Origin: Planctomycetota bacterium
GTDB taxonomy: Bacteria > Planctomycetota > MHYJ01 > WSZJ01 > JACPWG01
NCBI GenBank assembly: GCA_016220045.1
Contig: JACRIP010000578.1
Span: 1 to 11,145 of the forward strand
Length of the DNA stretch: 11,145 bases
Direction of reading: 5' to 3'
The translations under genes were made by a program, and so were the position numbers. The notes beneath the pieces were generated by a model that did not search any database, was not told the origin of the DNA, and saw nothing but the letters and a program-made list of their open reading frames with translations. The stretch's first letter is position 1. The number at the start of each line of letters is the position of its first letter. Below, piece by piece: positions 9,001 to 11,145 of the stretch.

Positions 9001-9333
9001 ATGCCGCTGCACCTCGAAGCACAACCTCTGCCGCTCAAGGCCGGGGACGATGGTGTCATTCGGATCGGCGCTACTCGCGTCACCTTGGACACGATCCTGG
9101 CTGCCTTTCGGGAGGGCGCGACAGCGGAGGAGATCGCCCAGCAGTACTCCTCGGTTCCGCTCGCGGACGTCTACTCCGCGATCAGCTTCTACCTCCGGCA
9201 ACGGGAGCGCGTCGACGAGTACCTGCGCGACAGGGAACGGCGGGGCGAGGAGGTTCGCGCGCTCAACGAGGGGCGTTTCGACCCTCAGGGCGTTCGCGAC
9301 CGCCTAGTCGCTCGACGAGCCGGGAGCGCTTGA
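9001..9333 (+). CDS. DUF433 family antitoxin
   Basis: A 110-aa protein with a DUF433 winged-helix-like core at about 20-66 (VIRIGATRVTLDTILAAFREG, ATAEEIAQQYSSVPLADVYSAISFYL). A charged helical tail (REEVRALNE-like, here GEEVRALNEGRFDPQGV) follows and probably wraps the toxin. DUF433 proteins pair with DUF5615 PIN-like proteins as predicted type II toxin-antitoxin modules, with the antitoxin also binding its promoter. ATG 9001 has GGAG 12 bases upstream, a rather long spacing. Its stop lies 5 bp before the partner start, so the two are one operon. Confidence 0.88.
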   Translation: MPLHLEAQPLPLKAGDDGVIRIGATRVTLDTILAAFREGATAEEIAQQYSSVPLADVYSAISFYLRQRERVDEYLRDRERRGEEVRALNEGRFDPQGVRDRLVARRAGSA

Positions 9334-9338
9334 GAGGC

Positions 9339-9689
9339 ATGATTCGATTGGCGGCGGATGAGAATTTCAACGGCGATGTGGTCCGAGGCGTTCGCCGACG
9401 GTCCTCCGCAATCGACATCGTGTCAGTCCAGGAGGCAGGTCTGTCCGGTGCCTCGGATGCCGCTGTTCTTGAGTGGGCCGCACGGGAAGGGCGCGTGCTC
9501 CTCAGCCATGATGTCTCGACGCTCACACGATTCGCCTACGAGCGCGTGAAGGCGGGCCTGCCGATGCCAGGAGTCTTCCAGGCCGGGCGGTCCGTTCCGG
9601 TCGCCAAGGCCATTGAGGACATCCTGCTGCTCGCCGAGTGCGGTCTGGATGGGGAGTGGGAGGGACAGGTAAGGTATCTTCCGCTCTGA
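9339..9689 (+). CDS. DUF5615 PIN-like toxin
   Basis: A 116-aa protein of the Mut7-C/DUF5615 PIN-like class, predicted to be a metal-dependent ribonuclease. The N-terminal acidic motif AADENFNGDVV and the central LLSHDVSTLTRFAYERV are the expected metal-binding positions, with SGASDAAVLEWAAREGRVLL between them. GVFQ, AIEDILLLAE and the terminal GEWEGQVRYLPL are strongly subfamily-like. ATG 9339 follows GAGAGG with short spacing, just after the antitoxin stop. All expected acidic residues appear present, so the toxin looks intact. Confidence 0.88.
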   Translation: MIRLAADENFNGDVVRGVRRRSSAIDIVSVQEAGLSGASDAAVLEWAAREGRVLLSHDVSTLTRFAYERVKAGLPMPGVFQAGRSVPVAKAIEDILLLAECGLDGEWEGQVRYLPL

Positions 9690-9764
9690 CGATTCCGAGA
9701 CTCGCACCTTGGAGACTCCCGACGCGACCCCCAGGATGAGCCTGGGGAGCCGACTGCGGGATTG

Positions 9765-10145
9765 GTGGCGCAGGGTCAATCGGCCTCTCCCAAAGTGCCG
9801 TGTGGAGCACAAGCAGCGCACGCCGAGCCACCGCATTCCGAGAGGTTCCGGGCGTGGGCGGCGGAGTATCGGGCACGCAGCGCAGTTTCGCAGGATCCAA
9901 CTGGGGAGGGTATTCCACTCCTCGTTGTCGGGTACTCGGGCTGGAATGGAGAGTGCGCAGTCCTGGAGTTCCTGTCCACCCAGCTTCATCACGTGTCGGA
10001 GGCGGCCTCACCGTTCCTGAGTTACTTGAACGGGCCGCCGGGGGACCGTCACAAGAAGATGCAGGAGTCGGAGAGGAACGGCGCGATGTACAGTTTCGGG
10101 GAGTGGCAGACTGGCGGGGTCGAGTCCACCGATCCTTCGACATGA
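9765..10145 (+). CDS. Small hypothetical protein, possibly with a frameshifted N-terminus
   Basis: From GTG 9765 (or TTG 9762) this frame gives about 126 aa with coherent coding sequence from HSERFRAWAAEYRARSA onward (LLVVGYSGWNGECAVLEFL, HHVSEAASPFLSYLNGPPG, QESERNGAMYSFGEW). I recognise no family. The first ~20 residues in this frame look poor. The +1-offset frame from ATG 9736 instead reads MSLGSRLRDWWRRVNRPLPK, a believable N-terminus, and joins this frame if a -1 shift occurs at a CCCAAAG heptamer (9789-9795). Three explanations fit: a GTG/TTG start with a weak ribosome site (GGGGAG at 9744-9749), a one-base deletion making a pseudogene, or programmed -1 frameshifting. It lies 75 bp after the DUF5615 stop on the same strand. 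Confidence 0.55.
   Translation: MAQGQSASPKVPCGAQAAHAEPPHSERFRAWAAEYRARSAVSQDPTGEGIPLLVVGYSGWNGECAVLEFLSTQLHHVSEAASPFLSYLNGPPGDRHKKMQESERNGAMYSFGEWQTGGVESTDPST
9789..9795 (+). other. Candidate -1 slippery heptamer C CCA AAG
   Basis: CCCAAAG fits X XXY YYZ exactly in the reading phase of the ATG 9736 frame (CTC CCA AAG). A -1 slip would continue as GTG CCG TGT in the long downstream frame. A small GTGC/GCAC stem (9795-9798 with 9807-9810) follows immediately, closer than the usual 5-9 base spacer, so structural support is weak. Confidence 0.3.
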
Positions 10146-10228
10146 TCACCTCTCCGATGGTCGGGGCATCCAGCCTCCCGCCCGGCTCATCGGATTCCGG
10201 CGTTGATCGCCCGGCACCCTTCTCCCTC

Positions 10229-10258
10229 TTGACGGCGAGCGCAGGTTGAAAGTACACT
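10229..10258 (+). promoter_or_regulatory. Promoter of the Phd/YefM-RelE/ParE operon
   Basis: TTGACG (10229-10234), an 18-bp spacer and TACACT (10253-10258). A second, poorer pair (TTGAAA 10244-10249 with TTTAAG 10269-10274, 19 bp) overlaps it. The -10 lies inside the GTAC operator, as expected for an autorepressed toxin-antitoxin operon. Confidence 0.5.
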
Positions 10259-10268
10259 TATAGGTACC
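10251..10268. promoter_or_regulatory. YefM-style operator: two GTAC-centred palindromes
   Basis: AGTACA (10251-10256) and GGTACC (10263-10268) are both centred on GTAC with centres 12 bp apart. E. coli YefM recognises paired TGTACA palindromes spaced about one turn apart, so the geometry matches the known operator logic of this antitoxin family. A third GTAC (10288-10291) lies between ribosome site and ATG. Confidence 0.55.
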
Positions 10269-10295
10269 TTTAAGAGGATCTCCGGAGGTACTGCG

Positions 10296-10580
10296 ATGGC
10301 ACTCAGCCTGATTGAGGACGTCAAGACGGTCTCTGAGCTGAAGAAGAATCTGCGGGCCGTGTTTCTCCAGATCCATCAGACGGGACGGCCCGTAGTCGTG
10401 ACCGTCAACGGCAGGCCCGACGTGGTTCTCATGGACGCAGCACTCTTCGAGCGGAAGCTGCGGACCGTCAACCTGGCCGCACTTCTGGCAGTCGGGGAGG
10501 AAGACGTACGTCGCGGACGCAGGAAGTCCGCTCGATCCGTGTTCGAGGAACTGAGGCGTGGCCGCAAGGTATCGCGTTGA
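10296..10580 (+). CDS. Phd/YefM family antitoxin
   Basis: A 94-aa DNA-binding antitoxin. The Phd/YefM core is clear: TVSELKKNLRAVFLQIHQTG, RPVVVTVNGRPDVVLMDAALFE (about 11-52). A basic tail rich in Arg (EEDVRRGRRKSARSVFEELRRGRK) follows and is the likely toxin-neutralising segment. Such proteins bind their own promoter through the N-terminus and block a RelE/ParE-fold partner through the C-terminus. ATG 10296 has an excellent GGAGG (10284-10288) seven bases upstream. The 3' end overlaps the toxin start by 23 bases, so translation is probably coupled and antitoxin made first. Confidence 0.92.
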   Translation: MALSLIEDVKTVSELKKNLRAVFLQIHQTGRPVVVTVNGRPDVVLMDAALFERKLRTVNLAALLAVGEEDVRRGRRKSARSVFEELRRGRKVSR

Positions 10581-10881
10581 GGTGACAGCGACGGCGTACT
10601 CGGATCTCCGCTCCATCCTCGACTTCATCTCCGCAGACTCGCCCTCCGCCGCTGTTCGCTGGCTGGAGGAAATGGAACGCCGGATCCTGTCCCTGGAGCG
10701 TTTCCCGCTCCGCTGTCCTGAAGTGCCCGAGGCCAAGGAGCTTGGACATCCCTATCGCCACCTGCTATTCGGCAACTATCGCGCCATCTTCCGTGTGGAG
10801 GCGCGGATGGTGTGGGTGCTTCGGGTGCTACATGGAGCGCAACTGTTGGACACCTCAACGTTGGAGGCGGGACCGAGTTGA
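10558..10881 (+). CDS. RelE/ParE family toxin
   Basis: A 107-aa toxin starting at GTG 10558 (MAARYRVEVTATAYSDL) inside the antitoxin gene. Family features are the N-terminal strand-helix YRVEVTATAYSDLRSILDFI, the helix SAAVRWLEEMERRILSLERFP, then the sheet with YRHLLFGNYRAIFRVEAR and the diagnostic VWVLRVLHGAQLLD. Such proteins either cleave mRNA on the ribosome (RelE) or inhibit gyrase (ParE). The C-terminal strand lacks an obvious catalytic His/Tyr signature of RelE, so ParE-like or RelE-like cannot be told by eye. The partner class (Phd/YefM) and overlap confirm a type II pair. The reading frame is intact. Confidence 0.9.
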   Translation: MAARYRVEVTATAYSDLRSILDFISADSPSAAVRWLEEMERRILSLERFPLRCPEVPEAKELGHPYRHLLFGNYRAIFRVEARMVWVLRVLHGAQLLDTSTLEAGPS

Positions 10882-11063
10882 CGCGATTCCGCTGGCGGCG
10901 GCGTCTTCGGAAACTTCCGCAAGCCCCCGATCACGGCACTCGATTCGGCATTGGAGGCATGGCCCGCGTGATCTGGCCCGCGTACAAGTGTTCGCTACCC
11001 ACAACTCGGCGGCTGGAGACCGTACACTCGCTCCAATAGGGAAGGGCTTCGCGGCTTGTAGTA
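10882..11063. other. Downstream region of the toxin gene, no gene seen
   Basis: No supported ORF. A short CGGAA/TTCCG hairpin follows the toxin stop but has no T tract. GTGTTCGCTACCC at 10988-11000 repeats the 13 bases spanning the 5' end of tRNA-Gln (7385-7397). TTGTAGTACC leads into the palindromes at the right end. Confidence 0.4.
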
Positions 11064-11105
11064 CCGGGCTTCAGCCCGGGTTTGTATGCCGGGCTTCAGC
11101 CCGGC
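11064..11105. repeat. Two REP-like palindromes CCGGGCTTCAGCCCGG
   Basis: Identical 16-mers at 11064-11079 and 11089-11104 each form a stem CCGGGCT/AGCCCGG; the second is extended by an outer G-C (11088/11105). They are separated by 9 bases and flanked by GTA and CTAC. Such GGGCTTCAGCCC palindromes are dispersed intergenic repeats in many high-GC environmental bacteria; a link to REP-associated transposases is possible but none is in view. Confidence 0.85.
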
Positions 11106-11145
11106 TACCCTCGAATCGCACGCCGGAGAGGGCCCCTCGATCCGG

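Noticed and set aside
10908..10925. Hairpin after the RelE/ParE gene as a terminator
   Set aside because: The stem is about 5 bp and there is no T tract on the plus strand.

Overview
The window is GC-rich DNA from a diderm (Gram-negative-type) bacterium. It encodes an outer-membrane porin-like barrel with a signal peptide, a lipobox-type periplasmic binding protein and large two-component proteins. High GC, hybrid signalling kinases, stand-alone toxin-antitoxin pairs and CCGGGCTTCAGCCCGG palindromes are typical of environmental, large-genome lineages (myxobacterial, planctomycete or related candidate phyla). The phylum cannot be fixed from this sequence.

Left part (1-7087), all on the minus strand and read right to left: a response regulator fused to a class III nucleotide cyclase (7087-6008); an OprO/OprP-like outer-membrane porin (5692-4532) ending in a strong intrinsic terminator (4451-4486); a UrtA-type urea/short-chain amide binding lipoprotein (4218-2926); and, 6 bp further, a membrane hybrid histidine kinase with a Cache-type sensor and two receiver domains (2919 to beyond the left edge). 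The binding protein and kinase look like one operon. No UrtBCDE permease or urease genes are visible, so the binding protein may be a sensory partner of the kinase. The REC-cyclase is a candidate downstream output making cAMP. This linkage is inference from gene order.

Middle (7229-7685): back-to-back sigma70-like promoters fire left into the cyclase gene and right into tRNA-Gln(UUG), with a 12-bp direct repeat threaded through the tRNA promoter. Directly behind the tRNA CCA end lie about 170 bp of three nested palindromes and a degenerate copy of a tRNA T-arm, followed by a GIY-YIG nuclease gene.

Right part (7686-11145), all on the plus strand and by eye less GC-rich than the left: the GIY-YIG nuclease, an unrecognised 209-aa protein, a DUF433/DUF5615 (PIN-like) toxin-antitoxin pair with its own promoter, a small hypothetical gene with a possible frameshifted or programmed -1 frameshift N-terminus, a Phd/YefM-RelE/ParE toxin-antitoxin pair with a YefM-style GTAC operator over its promoter, and two REP-like palindromes at the right end. 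This reads as an accessory region built up downstream of a tRNA gene.

The points most worth a second look are the tRNA/palindrome/GIY-YIG unit, the UrtA-kinase pairing with a cAMP output, and the slippery heptamer in the 9.7-10.1 kb gene.
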